A DNA stretch of 64,000 nt from JAMCYG01 sp027365565 (GTDB lineage Archaea > Micrarchaeota > Micrarchaeia > Micrarchaeales > Micrarchaeaceae), in assembly GCA_027365565.1 (NCBI GenBank), contig DAHXMI010000010.1, positions 1-64,000 on the forward strand, given 5' to 3'. The notes under the pieces are model-generated. The model worked only from the letters and a program-made list of their open reading frames with translations, searched no databases and had not been told where the DNA came from. Below, piece after piece: positions 15,272 through 22,999 of the stretch. The translations under genes were made by a program, and so were the position numbers. Position 1 is the first letter of the stretch, and each line of letters starts with the position of its first letter.

Positions 15272-18202
15272 CTAGCCTTTTGCTACGCCCAGGGGCACCA
15301 TCCTCGCCACTATGGCTGAGATTCCTGCACCCTCCACGCTCGCGACGACGTCGTCCACGCTCTTGTATGCCCATTCTGCCTCTTCGCTGACTAGCTTGCG
15401 GTCGCGCACCCTTATCTCTATGTCCTTGCTCTTCATCTCGCCAAGGGTCTTCGACGCAGGTATCTCCCTTATCGCCTGGTGCCTGGACATGACGCGCCCT
15501 GAGCCGTGGCAGGATGAGCCGAACGACAGCTCGTCTGATTCCTTCCTGCCTGCAAGCACGTAGCTCGCGGTGCCCATGCTTCCAGGTATTATGACCGGCT
15601 GGCCGTACTCTCTGTATATACCGGAAAGCTCCTTCCTTCCCGGGCCGAACGCCCTTGTAGCGCCCTTCCTGTGGACGAGCAGTTTCATGCGCTTGCCATC
15701 GACATCATGCTCCTCATCCTTTGCGATGTTGTGCGCAACGTCATAGAGCAGATCCATGCCGAGCGCATCTGCGCTCCTGCCGAAGACCTCGGAGAAGCTC
15801 TTCCTTATCAGGTGCATCATTATCTGCCTGTTGGCGAACGCGAAGTTGACCGCGCACTTCATCGCCTTGAGGTAGTCGTCTGCCTCCTTCGAGCCGAGGT
15901 ATGCGTAGCTCAGCTCCGGATCCGCAAGCTGTATGTTGTGCGCCTTCTGGTAATCTGAGAGCACCCTTAGGTAGTCGCTGCACACCTGATGGCCGTAGCC
16001 GCGCGAACCGCTGTGAAGCATTATTACAACCTGGTCAGGCTCGAGGGCGTACGCCTTCGCAAGCCTCTCGTCCATGATGCGGTCGACCTTCTGCACTTCC
16101 AGGAAGTGGTTGCCGGCGCCGAGCGTCCCGAGCTGCCTGACGCCGCGCTTCTTCGCAAGGTCGCTTACCTTTGACGGATCTGCGCCTTCCATCGCCCCGT
16201 TCTCTTCCGTACTCTCTATGTCATCATGGGTGCCGTAGCCCTTGGATATCACGTAGCGCGCGCCCTCGATTGCCACCTTTTCGAGATCAGAGCGCGTGAA
16301 TCCCAGGTTTATCTTGCTCCCGACGCCGCTCGGCACGTTGTTGAACAACGCATCCATCAGCACCTTCATCTTCGGCTTTATCTCATGCGCATTAAGATTA
16401 GTCTTTATGAGCCTGACCCCGCAATTGGAGACAACCATCGAATTAGCTATGAAGTTATGATTGTGATCGCCCATTGTCATGTCGTACACATCACCAGCGT
16501 ACTTCTCCTCTTGTATACTTGCAATGCCGTCGTATATGAACCCGCTGTGCCCAAATTCCCTTTTTACGCAGAATTCGCTGAACGATTCTGAATTATACAC
16601 TCTTGGATTTCCTCGCCTGCCCCATATTGTGTGTTCCACGAAAGATGTGGATACGTTTCCCATGGTAAACATTGTAAGTATTTCCTTGGAGCTGATGCCA
16701 GAATATTGCATCTCAATTATCTTTTCCCTCGTTTCTGTTAGCTCTTCGCGAAGTTCTTTCAGGTATGTGGTATATAGGGATGCAAGGCTTGCCAACCTTT
16801 CCTTTTCGGTATTGTACACATATCCGACCCTGTTGAAAAAATGAAGCATATTGTCTGTATTTGAGAGTATCGACATTCTGAATCCGACGGTCTTTCCATT
16901 GACACCCTTGTACCTGTAACCTTCAACTATCGCCGGATCGGATGTCTCAATCCCCAGAGAAAGCAGCATTTTCTTAATGTCCATCAGAAACCGAACTGCA
17001 CTTTCCTGAAGCATTTCCAATTTGCTTACGCTGAACGATAGGCTCCAGATGTTCTGGTCGTTGTTGGACCTAGGCGATGAGAGTTCCGCACCGAAGTATG
17101 CTGAAAGGAAGAGCCTTTTCTGCCATGGTTCGGCATCCTTCAGCCATGCAGGAATCCCGTATTCCTTTGCACTTTTGTTTCCTACAGGGCACCCAAGCGC
17201 AGCCATGAGCACGCTGAACGCTATTGAACTGACGTGCAATGAATGCTCTTCATTCTCAAATCTTGAGACGCCATATGCTGTATTAATTGAATGCTTCCTT
17301 TTCCTGTGGTATATGGCGCATCTTACCCCGAGTTTTTCGAAATCGCCACGGATAGTCTCGAGATCTTTGGTTTTCCCGTATATCTGTATTGGGCCCACTC
17401 CGTTCTCCCTACTCGGTATCGTGCCGTCTCCCATAATCATTCCGAGCAGTTTGAGGAGGATTGGTAATTTCTTTGAACTGTACTTGATATTGCTGAGGTC
17501 GCAACCCTGTAGGAATTTGATTATCTGGACGCGTGCATTTCCATTATTTTTTATTCCAAGGCGGTCCATGATTGCTTTTAAGTCGTCTTCGGTGACTATG
17601 TACTTATTAGATGGGTAGGTGTATTCCATCCCTTCAAGGCCATACACTATTATGCTGTCGCTCATGCGCAGGTCCTTCGCCAACACCATTCCGCGTTGGG
17701 TAAGCACAGGGTGATCCTTAGTAGCGAGTATCTGCCTTCCAAGCTGGGTCTTGATTCTAAGTATCTTGCCTCTGGACGGTTTCTTCATGAAAAGTATTGG
17801 ATGTGCTGATGTGGCCTCTTTCTTATCCATGTCTAGTATTCTCAATGCCTGTCCATCTACATCCTGTATACGCACAAATGTACCGTCATCACGATATATT
17901 TTGGTGTCCGGGTGTAGGCAGTTGATGTCGAAGCCGATCGCTCCAGGGGAAACAATACCGCCGTCCAGCGGAAAGGCGGCGACACCACCCACTGGAAAGC
18001 CGTAACCCTCATGTCCATCGCTCATGACCAGCATGTGCTTCACGATCGAAGGCAAGGCTGCAGCGTTCATTGCCTGCTTGAGGGTGCGGTCCTTCTGCAT
18101 CGTCTTTATTATGTTGCCGTTGGCAAATATTCTCACCGGCACGTTCATGCCTGTGCCCTCTTTGGTACCAATCTCCCACATGAAGTCATTTATCTTCTCC
18201 AC
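15272..18202 (-). CDS. rtcB: RNA-splicing ligase RtcB with intein
   Basis: RtcB joins 2',3'-cyclic-phosphate and 5'-OH RNA ends with GTP and Mn2+, and completes tRNA splicing in archaea. The 976-residue precursor contains a 499-residue intein (residues 95-593), leaving a 477-residue ligase of normal length. The N-extein ends GAIGFDIN and the C-extein starts CGVRLI; that Asp and Cys are metal ligands in characterised RtcB. Other active-site motifs are GAGNHFLEVQ, HSGSRGYGH, DVAHNIAKDE and SCHGSGRVMSR, which carries the histidine that is guanylylated. The archease partner gene is not in the window. A tRNA with an intron lies at 56306. Confidence 0.95.
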   Translation of the reverse strand: MEKINDFMWEIGTKEGTGMNVPVRIFANGNIIKTMQKDRTLKQAMNAAALPSIVKHMLVMSDGHEGYGFPVGGVAAFPLDGGIVSPGAIGFDINCLHPDTKIYRDDGTFVRIQDVDGQALRILDMDKKEATSAHPILFMKKPSRGKILRIKTQLGRQILATKDHPVLTQRGMVLAKDLRMSDSIIVYGLEGMEYTYPSNKYIVTEDDLKAIMDRLGIKNNGNARVQIIKFLQGCDLSNIKYSSKKLPILLKLLGMIMGDGTIPSRENGVGPIQIYGKTKDLETIRGDFEKLGVRCAIYHRKRKHSINTAYGVSRFENEEHSLHVSSIAFSVLMAALGCPVGNKSAKEYGIPAWLKDAEPWQKRLFLSAYFGAELSSPRSNNDQNIWSLSFSVSKLEMLQESAVRFLMDIKKMLLSLGIETSDPAIVEGYRYKGVNGKTVGFRMSILSNTDNMLHFFNRVGYVYNTEKERLASLASLYTTYLKELREELTETREKIIEMQYSGISSKEILTMFTMGNVSTSFVEHTIWGRRGNPRVYNSESFSEFCVKREFGHSGFIYDGIASIQEEKYAGDVYDMTMGDHNHNFIANSMVVSNCGVRLIKTNLNAHEIKPKMKVLMDALFNNVPSGVGSKINLGFTRSDLEKVAIEGARYVISKGYGTHDDIESTEENGAMEGADPSKVSDLAKKRGVRQLGTLGAGNHFLEVQKVDRIMDERLAKAYALEPDQVVIMLHSGSRGYGHQVCSDYLRVLSDYQKAHNIQLADPELSYAYLGSKEADDYLKAMKCAVNFAFANRQIMMHLIRKSFSEVFGRSADALGMDLLYDVAHNIAKDEEHDVDGKRMKLLVHRKGATRAFGPGRKELSGIYREYGQPVIIPGSMGTASYVLAGRKESDELSFGSSCHGSGRVMSRHQAIREIPASKTLGEMKSKDIEIRVRDRKLVSEEAEWAYKSVDDVVASVEGAGISAIVARMVPLGVAKG
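16424..17920 (-). mobile_element. RtcB intein with LAGLIDADG endonuclease
   Basis: The intein runs from Cys95 of the precursor to the Asn before the next Cys (NSMVVSN, then CGVRLI). Block A is CLHPDTKIYRDDG, block B has ATKDHPVL with the conserved Thr and His, and the end carries DHNHNFIANSMVVSN. The usual penultimate His is replaced by Ser, as in some other inteins. A homing endonuclease lies inside: LGMIMGDGT near intein residue 160 and a second motif FLSAYFGAEL, both with acidic residues kept, so it may be active. The insertion is exactly before the metal-binding Cys. An intein is also known at this RtcB site in Pyrococcus horikoshii. Confidence 0.9.
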
Positions 18203-18207
18203 TTAGA

Positions 18208-18360
18208 TCATCTTTTTCCATTGATATTTTTTCTGTGCCCGATCGCAATTATCAGCACGGTACCTTCATCGTGCTGTATGGTGGCTATGGTTCTATAATC
18301 GCCTGCTCGCAACTTTAGCTCTTTGCCTACTTTTGACCGTAAGTTGTGCCTTCTCGTTTT
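18208..18360 (-). pseudogene. RelE/ParE-like toxin C-terminal remnant
   Basis: In a frame shifted from the upstream membrane-protein gene, 50 codons read ...VGKELKLRAGDYRTIATIQ then HDEGTVLIIAIGHRKNI before a TGA. This matches the C-terminal half of RelE-superfamily toxins (L-R-x-G-D-Y-R-x-I, then I-G-H-R-K-x-I). There is no start codon in frame, a stop lies just upstream, and the N-terminal half is missing, so it is a fragment. Its first 23 codons or so overlap the 3' end of the YhfC-like gene, whose basic tail may therefore be out-of-frame toxin sequence. Confidence 0.5.
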
Positions 18361-19114
18361 TGACGCCTTTCATGACCAACAGGGTCACTATTATGCTAAG
18401 TACGGATAGGGCCAGTATGACAGTCTCGAAAACTGGCACGGTCATGACCTTCGCGAATGGCACGAGGAAGTCGATAAGGCCCATCGGCATCGCCAACATG
18501 AGGTACTTCTTTCTCCTGAGCGCCGCTGCAAGTACCACGAGTATGCCCCAGCTCGCATGCAGCAGAATTGATGATGTCCTTTCCATGGCAGAATACAGCG
18601 TGTTCGAAAGCAGGACCGGAATGTGCGGTGCGGAGAACAGCTGAGGCTGCGACGCGAGTATTGAGTTGTAAACCGCGCTTGCTGTCGCAGCATTCGCGGA
18701 TGACAGCAGCGCGTATGAGACCAGAACGCTGATTATCGGCAGGACTCCGAGCATGACTCCGTTCTCCCAGAACGCGAGGCTCACGCCGTATCCGCTCGCG
18801 TCCCTTATCGTCATACCCTTATTCGACAATGCAATCCTTGCGAACACGTAGGCGAGACCTACCTCGAGGAGCATTGTCTGCAGGCCGAAATAAAGGCCGA
18901 GCGCGACGTTCGATGTGGTAACCGAAACCAGCGCTTTGTACGTCAGCTCCTGGAATATCGTTTTTGAGCCTATTGCCAGGAAGTATGCCAGCATCGCGTA
19001 TGCCAGCGCGTACAGCGTCAGCCTCTTCGCCGCCTTCCAATATAGCAGCAGCACGAAGCTTATCAGCGTAGTTATTATCACTGGCAGCAGGTACAGAAGG
19101 TTTATGTTCTCCAT
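18293..19114 (-). CDS. YhfC/DUF2324-like membrane protein
   Basis: The 273-residue protein has about seven hydrophobic helices. Two segments resemble the YhfC (DUF2324) family of putative intramembrane metalloproteases: GYGVSLAFWENGVMLG with a Glu (near residue 110) and SAMERTSSILLHASWG with Glu-Arg and a His (near residue 180). Such residues suggest a CPBP-like active site, but activity has not been shown for this group. The last 20 residues (KAQLTVKSRQRAKVASRRL) are very basic and overlap an out-of-frame toxin fragment, so the natural C-terminus may have been replaced. A TATA-like CAAATATATTATT lies upstream near 19140-19153. It is a single gene. Confidence 0.65.
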   Translation of the reverse strand: MENINLLYLLPVIITTLISFVLLLYWKAAKRLTLYALAYAMLAYFLAIGSKTIFQELTYKALVSVTTSNVALGLYFGLQTMLLEVGLAYVFARIALSNKGMTIRDASGYGVSLAFWENGVMLGVLPIISVLVSYALLSSANAATASAVYNSILASQPQLFSAPHIPVLLSNTLYSAMERTSSILLHASWGILVVLAAALRRKKYLMLAMPMGLIDFLVPFAKVMTVPVFETVILALSVLSIIVTLLVMKGVKNEKAQLTVKSRQRAKVASRRL

Positions 19115-19168
19115 GCTAACACAACCACTTCGCTCTAAAATAATATATTTGTGTTGGGGCTGCGCGGT

Positions 19169-19543
19169 TCAGTGCATGATTGCCGGCAGCAGGAGTATCG
19201 CTACAAGAAGGTCGGCAAGGACTATCAGGCCGAGCGCCATGTAGATTCTGCTCCCTTCCCTGAAGAAAGAGAGCGTTAGCGCAAACACTATCAGCACCGG
19301 TATTGAGACTAGCACGAATAGGCCGGCATATATCAGGGTTATGCCGGAGGGTTCTGCCACCGATGTGGCAAGAGTGTAGCTTGATGTGTTAAGTGCCATC
19401 GGTATGCTGCCGCGCGGATTGATTTTGACTCCGGGGGCGCCGCCGTTCGCAACTAGGAGCACGGTTCCCGTGGCGAGTAGCACCAGGCTTATCGCTATCC
19501 CGTACGTGATGAGCCTGCTAACTTTCACATACATGTCGCTCAT
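19169..19543 (-). CDS. DUF1634 family membrane protein
   Basis: The 124-residue protein has three predicted membrane helices, with a loop of about 35 residues after the first (GGAPGVKINPRGSIPMALN). This matches the DUF1634 family, found next to TauE/SafE transporters in archaea and bacteria. Its ATG overlaps the stop of the TauE gene by four bases (ATGA), so the two are coupled and probably form one complex. The start is fixed by that overlap; a longer open frame upstream is only the shadow of TauE. The function is unknown beyond the link to TauE. Confidence 0.8.
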   Translation of the reverse strand: MSDMYVKVSRLITYGIAISLVLLATGTVLLVANGGAPGVKINPRGSIPMALNTSSYTLATSVAEPSGITLIYAGLFVLVSIPVLIVFALTLSFFREGSRIYMALGLIVLADLLVAILLLPAIMH

Positions 19544-20406
19544 GCGATCCCCAATCCCCTTAGAACCATCTGCACGCCAAGGACCATCACTATTGCTATG
19601 AAGATCGCCTTTATCTCCTTCCTTGGCAGCCTTGGAAGTATGTGGGCACCTATCAGCGCCCCTATTAGCACGCCTATCGCAGCCGGAGCAACTATGAGAG
19701 GCTGTATGAAGCCGTGCGCCCAGTATATGCCGCTGCTCGTTGCAGCCGTCACGCCTATCATGAAGTTGCTCGTGGTGGTCGTGACCTTTATCGGGAGGCC
19801 CATTATCAGGTCCATGCCAAGGACCTTCAGTGCTCCAGAGCCTATGCCGAGCAGCCCGGAAAGGAGGCCTGCGATGAACATCACGCCAATGGCCATGTGC
19901 CATCTCCTTCCCTCATAGTAAATCTCACGGCGCGCCGCCTCGTCATAGTACTTGCCGTTTAGGCCCAGGAGGCGGGTCGTCCAGTCCGGCCTGGCCTTGC
20001 CGTGCGCCCTTTTCCTGAACAGCCTTTCCAGCTCGAGGCTAGACGCTCCGAGCAGCACTACGCCGAATATGATAAAGATTATGCTGTCGAGGTGGGAAGA
20101 GTACATGTATACTGCGAGAAGGGATCCTGTTATCGCACCCAGGGTGGTGCCCACGCTCAGCGACAGGCCTATGCGCATGTTTGCCATGCGGCTCTTGACG
20201 TACTGGCTGGCAGATCCTGTGGAAGTCGCGATCGTGGATATCAGGCTGGCTCCCGTAGCATAATACAGAGGGAAGCCCAGGTAAATAGAGAGCAGAGGTA
20301 CTATGACGGCCCCGCCACCCAGGCCTGAAAGAGAGCCGAACAGCCCCCCAAGAATGCCCGCCACGAATATTATCAGGAGCAACTCGATTATGCCAACACC
20401 ATGCAA
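19540..20406 (-). CDS. TauE/SafE family anion exporter
   Basis: The 288-residue protein has about eight membrane helices in two repeats, with the family signature GGLFGSLSGLGGGAVIVPLL in the first and SGLLGIGSGALKVLGM in the second. Relatives export sulfite, sulfoacetate or other organosulfur anions; the substrate here is unknown. An insertion of about 45 polar residues (near residues 110-155) separates the halves. The open frame extends into the tRNA-Arg gene, but those codons cannot be protein. The first start outside the tRNA is a TTG at 20406, six bases past the tRNA end. Cotranscription with the tRNA is likely. DUF1634 follows with a four-base overlap. Confidence 0.82.
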   Translation of the reverse strand: MHGVGIIELLLIIFVAGILGGLFGSLSGLGGGAVIVPLLSIYLGFPLYYATGASLISTIATSTGSASQYVKSRMANMRIGLSLSVGTTLGAITGSLLAVYMYSSHLDSIIFIIFGVVLLGASSLELERLFRKRAHGKARPDWTTRLLGLNGKYYDEAARREIYYEGRRWHMAIGVMFIAGLLSGLLGIGSGALKVLGMDLIMGLPIKVTTTTSNFMIGVTAATSSGIYWAHGFIQPLIVAPAAIGVLIGALIGAHILPRLPRKEIKAIFIAIVMVLGVQMVLRGLGIA

Positions 20407-20411
20407 AGGTT

Positions 20412-20485
20412 CGCCCTTGCCGGGATTTGAACCCGGATCACAGGCTCCGCAAGCCCGCGTTCTATCCAAGTTATACTACAAGGGC
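20412..20485 (-). tRNA. tRNA-Arg (anticodon GCG)
   Basis: The 74-base cloverleaf has acceptor GCCCTTG/CAAGGGC, a D loop with CTTGG, anticodon stem CGGGC/GCCTG with loop TTGCGGA (anticodon GCG at 20448-20450), a four-base variable region and T arm CCGGG-TTCAAAT-CCCGG, with G as the discriminator base. No intron is present and CCA is not encoded. It reads CGC and CGU codons. The TauE gene begins six bases after its 3' end. Confidence 0.95.
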
Positions 20486-20579
20486 GTATACGCGTCACAC
20501 ATAGTATTATCGGTACACACCGTATAAATATGTTGTTTCTCATATCTATCCTGACCCTGCGTGCAGGGCCGGTGTGTGC

Positions 20580-21629
20580 ATGGTTTTCCACGATTACCTG
20601 ACGCTGATCATACCATCCGTAGTTGGAGTTGTATTCACCATAATAGCAGCGAAGTTCCTGATGGGCTACATGATGGAATCAGGAGTGACATCGCCGGACC
20701 ACAACAAGAAGGGAAACGTCACACTGCCCGCGAGCGTTGGCCTGTCGGTATCGATAGCGTTTTCCATCGGCATACTGACATATGCGTTCGGGGTGAGCGC
20801 ACACCTGTACGGCGCCGTAGCGGACCTCACCTATCTCTTTGCGACCGTGCTGTCGATCATCCTGATCTCGATGGTCGGACTTCTCGATGACATAAATGTC
20901 AAGAAGGAGAAGGTCAAGTCGACCGACATGATGGACACCAGGAAGGGGCTCAGGCAGGCGTACAAGCCGCTGATGACCGTCGTCGGCGCACTGCCCCTCA
21001 TGGCGGTGATAAACAGCGCTGGCCTTGACACGGTATTGATACCGTTCATAGGCACGGTCAACTTCGGCCTATTCTATCCTCTTATCATAATACCTCTTGC
21101 GATAATATTCACATCCAACGCGTTCAACCTTCTCGGGGGCTTTGATGGCATTGCCACGGGCACTGGCTTCCTGGCGAGCCTCGCGCTGCTGGTATACGCG
21201 CTTATCTATGGAAATTACATAGGGGCGCTTCTCGCCGCCGTGCTCACATCTGTGCTGCTTGCCTTCCTGTTCTTCAACCTGTATCCGGCCAAGGCCATAC
21301 CAGGCGACAGCTTCACGTACGGCGTCGGAGCCACTCTGCTCACGATAATGGCTCTCGGAAACATGGAAGTATTCGGGATAATAGTATTCATGCCATGGAT
21401 CATAGAATTCGTGCTGCACCTGAGAAGGAAGTTCAAGGTAACGGATCTCGGTAAGGTGAGGAGCGACGGCACTTTCGCACCGCCGTACGGCAAGAAGATA
21501 TACAGCTGGACCCACCTGATAATGAACCTGAAGCGCTGCAGGGAGTGGGAGGTATCCCTCTACATGTGGATTATAGAGGTTCTCTTCATACTGTTCGCGT
21601 TCGGGCTCAAGGCTCTGGCGGTGATATAA
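20580..21629 (+). CDS. GPT/MraY-family UDP-HexNAc:polyprenyl-phosphate transferase
   Basis: The 349-residue integral membrane enzyme belongs to the WecA/MraY/Alg7 family, which transfers a HexNAc-1-phosphate from UDP to a polyprenyl-phosphate carrier. About ten membrane helices are predicted. Conserved cytoplasmic motifs are GLLDDI (Mg-binding aspartates), NAFNLLGGFDGIATG and PGDSFTYGVGA. In archaea such an enzyme begins N-glycan assembly on dolichol phosphate. The polyprenol-kinase-like gene (23000) and cis-prenyltransferase gene (27272) nearby fit a lipid-carrier pathway. A TATA box (CCGTATAAATATG, near 20519-20531) precedes the gene. The ATG at 20580 is preferred to the GTG two codons earlier. 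Confidence 0.87.
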   Translation: MVFHDYLTLIIPSVVGVVFTIIAAKFLMGYMMESGVTSPDHNKKGNVTLPASVGLSVSIAFSIGILTYAFGVSAHLYGAVADLTYLFATVLSIILISMVGLLDDINVKKEKVKSTDMMDTRKGLRQAYKPLMTVVGALPLMAVINSAGLDTVLIPFIGTVNFGLFYPLIIIPLAIIFTSNAFNLLGGFDGIATGTGFLASLALLVYALIYGNYIGALLAAVLTSVLLAFLFFNLYPAKAIPGDSFTYGVGATLLTIMALGNMEVFGIIVFMPWIIEFVLHLRRKFKVTDLGKVRSDGTFAPPYGKKIYSWTHLIMNLKRCREWEVSLYMWIIEVLFILFAFGLKALAVI

Positions 21630-21996
21630 CTGCCTCTGCGATGGGCGCGACAGTGGCGATTTCCACCACTTTCTGAATAACAGGGGCGACGACGCTGCTT
21701 TGCTGCGGGACCTCGATTGGCAGTCGCCTTCCATGCTTCGATATGGAGAGCCTCCTGTGCCTCACGAGCCTGCTTGAGGACCCCGTAAGCATGACATCCT
21801 CCTTCTTCACGAGGCTCCTTCGCCCGGCATAATTAGCGTAAACGAGCGCGTCGTCGATTATCTCGCGCGCAGATTCCTCCAAATCCGATTTGAGCCTCTT
21901 TACTGCGTTCTCGTTTATCCGTTCGGCGCCTGCATCCTTAAAGAACTGCTCGATGTCATAGAGACTGATTTCCCTACCTGATTTAATTTTAGCCAA
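21607..21996 (-). CDS. archaeal histone-fold protein with C-terminal tail
   Basis: Residues about 8-75 form a histone fold: ISLYDIEQFFKDAGAERINE, a central helix, then the loop YANYAGRRSLVKKEDVMLT, which matches archaeal histones of the HMfB type (A-x-H-A-G-R-K-T-I-K-x-E-D). Typical archaeal histones are 65-70 residues with no tail. This one has 129, with a basic stretch (SRLVRHRRLSISKHGRRLP) followed by a Val/Ala/Pro-rich tail of about 40 residues. The TTG at 21996 is chosen because GGGGGTGA lies four bases upstream. The gene converges on and overlaps the GPT gene by 23 bases. DNA wrapping is likely; the role of the tail is unknown. Confidence 0.83.
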   Translation of the reverse strand: MAKIKSGREISLYDIEQFFKDAGAERINENAVKRLKSDLEESAREIIDDALVYANYAGRRSLVKKEDVMLTGSSSRLVRHRRLSISKHGRRLPIEVPQQSSVVAPVIQKVVEIATVAPIAEAVISPPEP

Positions 21997-22117
21997 CGAT
22001 TCACCCCCTAAAAATATGCAACAAAGCTTTAGCAAGTTACCTTTTTAAATAGATTGCAAGTCTTATGATTAGTGGCACGTACAGTTTGCCGTCGAAAAAA
22101 GCAATTTGGGGATCAGC

Positions 22118-22972
22118 ATGATGAGGATAGGGTTCCACACCTCTATAGCGGGCTCAGTCGACAATGCCGTGCTCTCGGCCAAGGAGGGAGGATATACCGC
22201 CTTCCAGATGTTCACCGCGAGCAGCAGGAGCTGGAGGCAGAGCAGTCCCCCGAAAGCCGATGCGGACAGCTTCAGGAGGCACACTGGCGAATACAACATA
22301 ACGCCTTACGCGCACATACCGTACCTTTGCAACATCGCCTCGCCGAGGGATGACATATACGCGAAGAGCAAGGAGCTGCTGGCACACAACATGGGGAACT
22401 GCCAACTGCTCGGCATAGAGTACCTTGTGATACACCTTGGATCGCACCTTGGTGAAGGGCCGAAGGTAGGCGCGGAAAGGATCTGCGCGGCGCTCGGGAA
22501 GGCTCTTGACGCGAACGGTGGGGTCAACATACTTCTGGAGAATACATCAGGCTACACCAACAGCATAGGCTCGACTTTCGGGGAGATAGGCAGCATATTG
22601 GACATGGTGGGCTCCGACAGGCTCGGCGTCTGCCTGGACACGTGCCATGCATTCGCTGCCGGCTACGCGATGGGCAGCGACTCAGACATAGACGCGATGT
22701 GCAAGAGCTTTGATGCGGACATAGGCTTCGGAAGGCTGAAGCTAGTACACCTCAACGACGCGAAGTTCCCGCTCGGGAGCAGGAAGGACAGGCACTGGCA
22801 CATAGGCGAGGGCCACATAGGGGACAAGGGATTCACGTCCCTGTTCAGGAACAGGCGCTTCAGGAGCGGCTCGTTCATCATGGAGACTCCCGAAAACGAG
22901 AAGGGAGACGCCGACGCCGTAAACATGAGGAGGCTCAGGAGGATACTGGATAGTGTGGGCATCAAAGCTTGA
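22118..22972 (+). CDS. nfo: endonuclease IV (AP endonuclease)
   Basis: Endonuclease IV cuts DNA 5' to abasic sites in base-excision repair, using a three-metal zinc centre. The 284-residue TIM-barrel protein shows the expected metal ligands in RIGFHTSIAGS, LVIHLGSHLGEG, NILLENTSG, GVCLDTCHAFAAGY, LVHLNDAKFPLGSRKDRHWHIGEG and the closing FIMETP. The length is normal. The start is the ATG at 22118 or the next codon, with GGGGATC upstream. It is divergent from the histone gene across about 120 bases that hold both promoters. No odd features. Confidence 0.93.
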   Translation: MMRIGFHTSIAGSVDNAVLSAKEGGYTAFQMFTASSRSWRQSSPPKADADSFRRHTGEYNITPYAHIPYLCNIASPRDDIYAKSKELLAHNMGNCQLLGIEYLVIHLGSHLGEGPKVGAERICAALGKALDANGGVNILLENTSGYTNSIGSTFGEIGSILDMVGSDRLGVCLDTCHAFAAGYAMGSDSDIDAMCKSFDADIGFGRLKLVHLNDAKFPLGSRKDRHWHIGEGHIGDKGFTSLFRNRRFRSGSFIMETPENEKGDADAVNMRRLRRILDSVGIKA

Positions 22973-22999
22973 GCTGGTGCTAGTGCAGGGTAAATAAGT

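Noticed and set aside
20407..20469. N-terminal extension of TauE over the tRNA-Arg gene
   Set aside because: These codons are the tRNA itself. A translated tRNA is not credible, and the membrane protein is complete without it.
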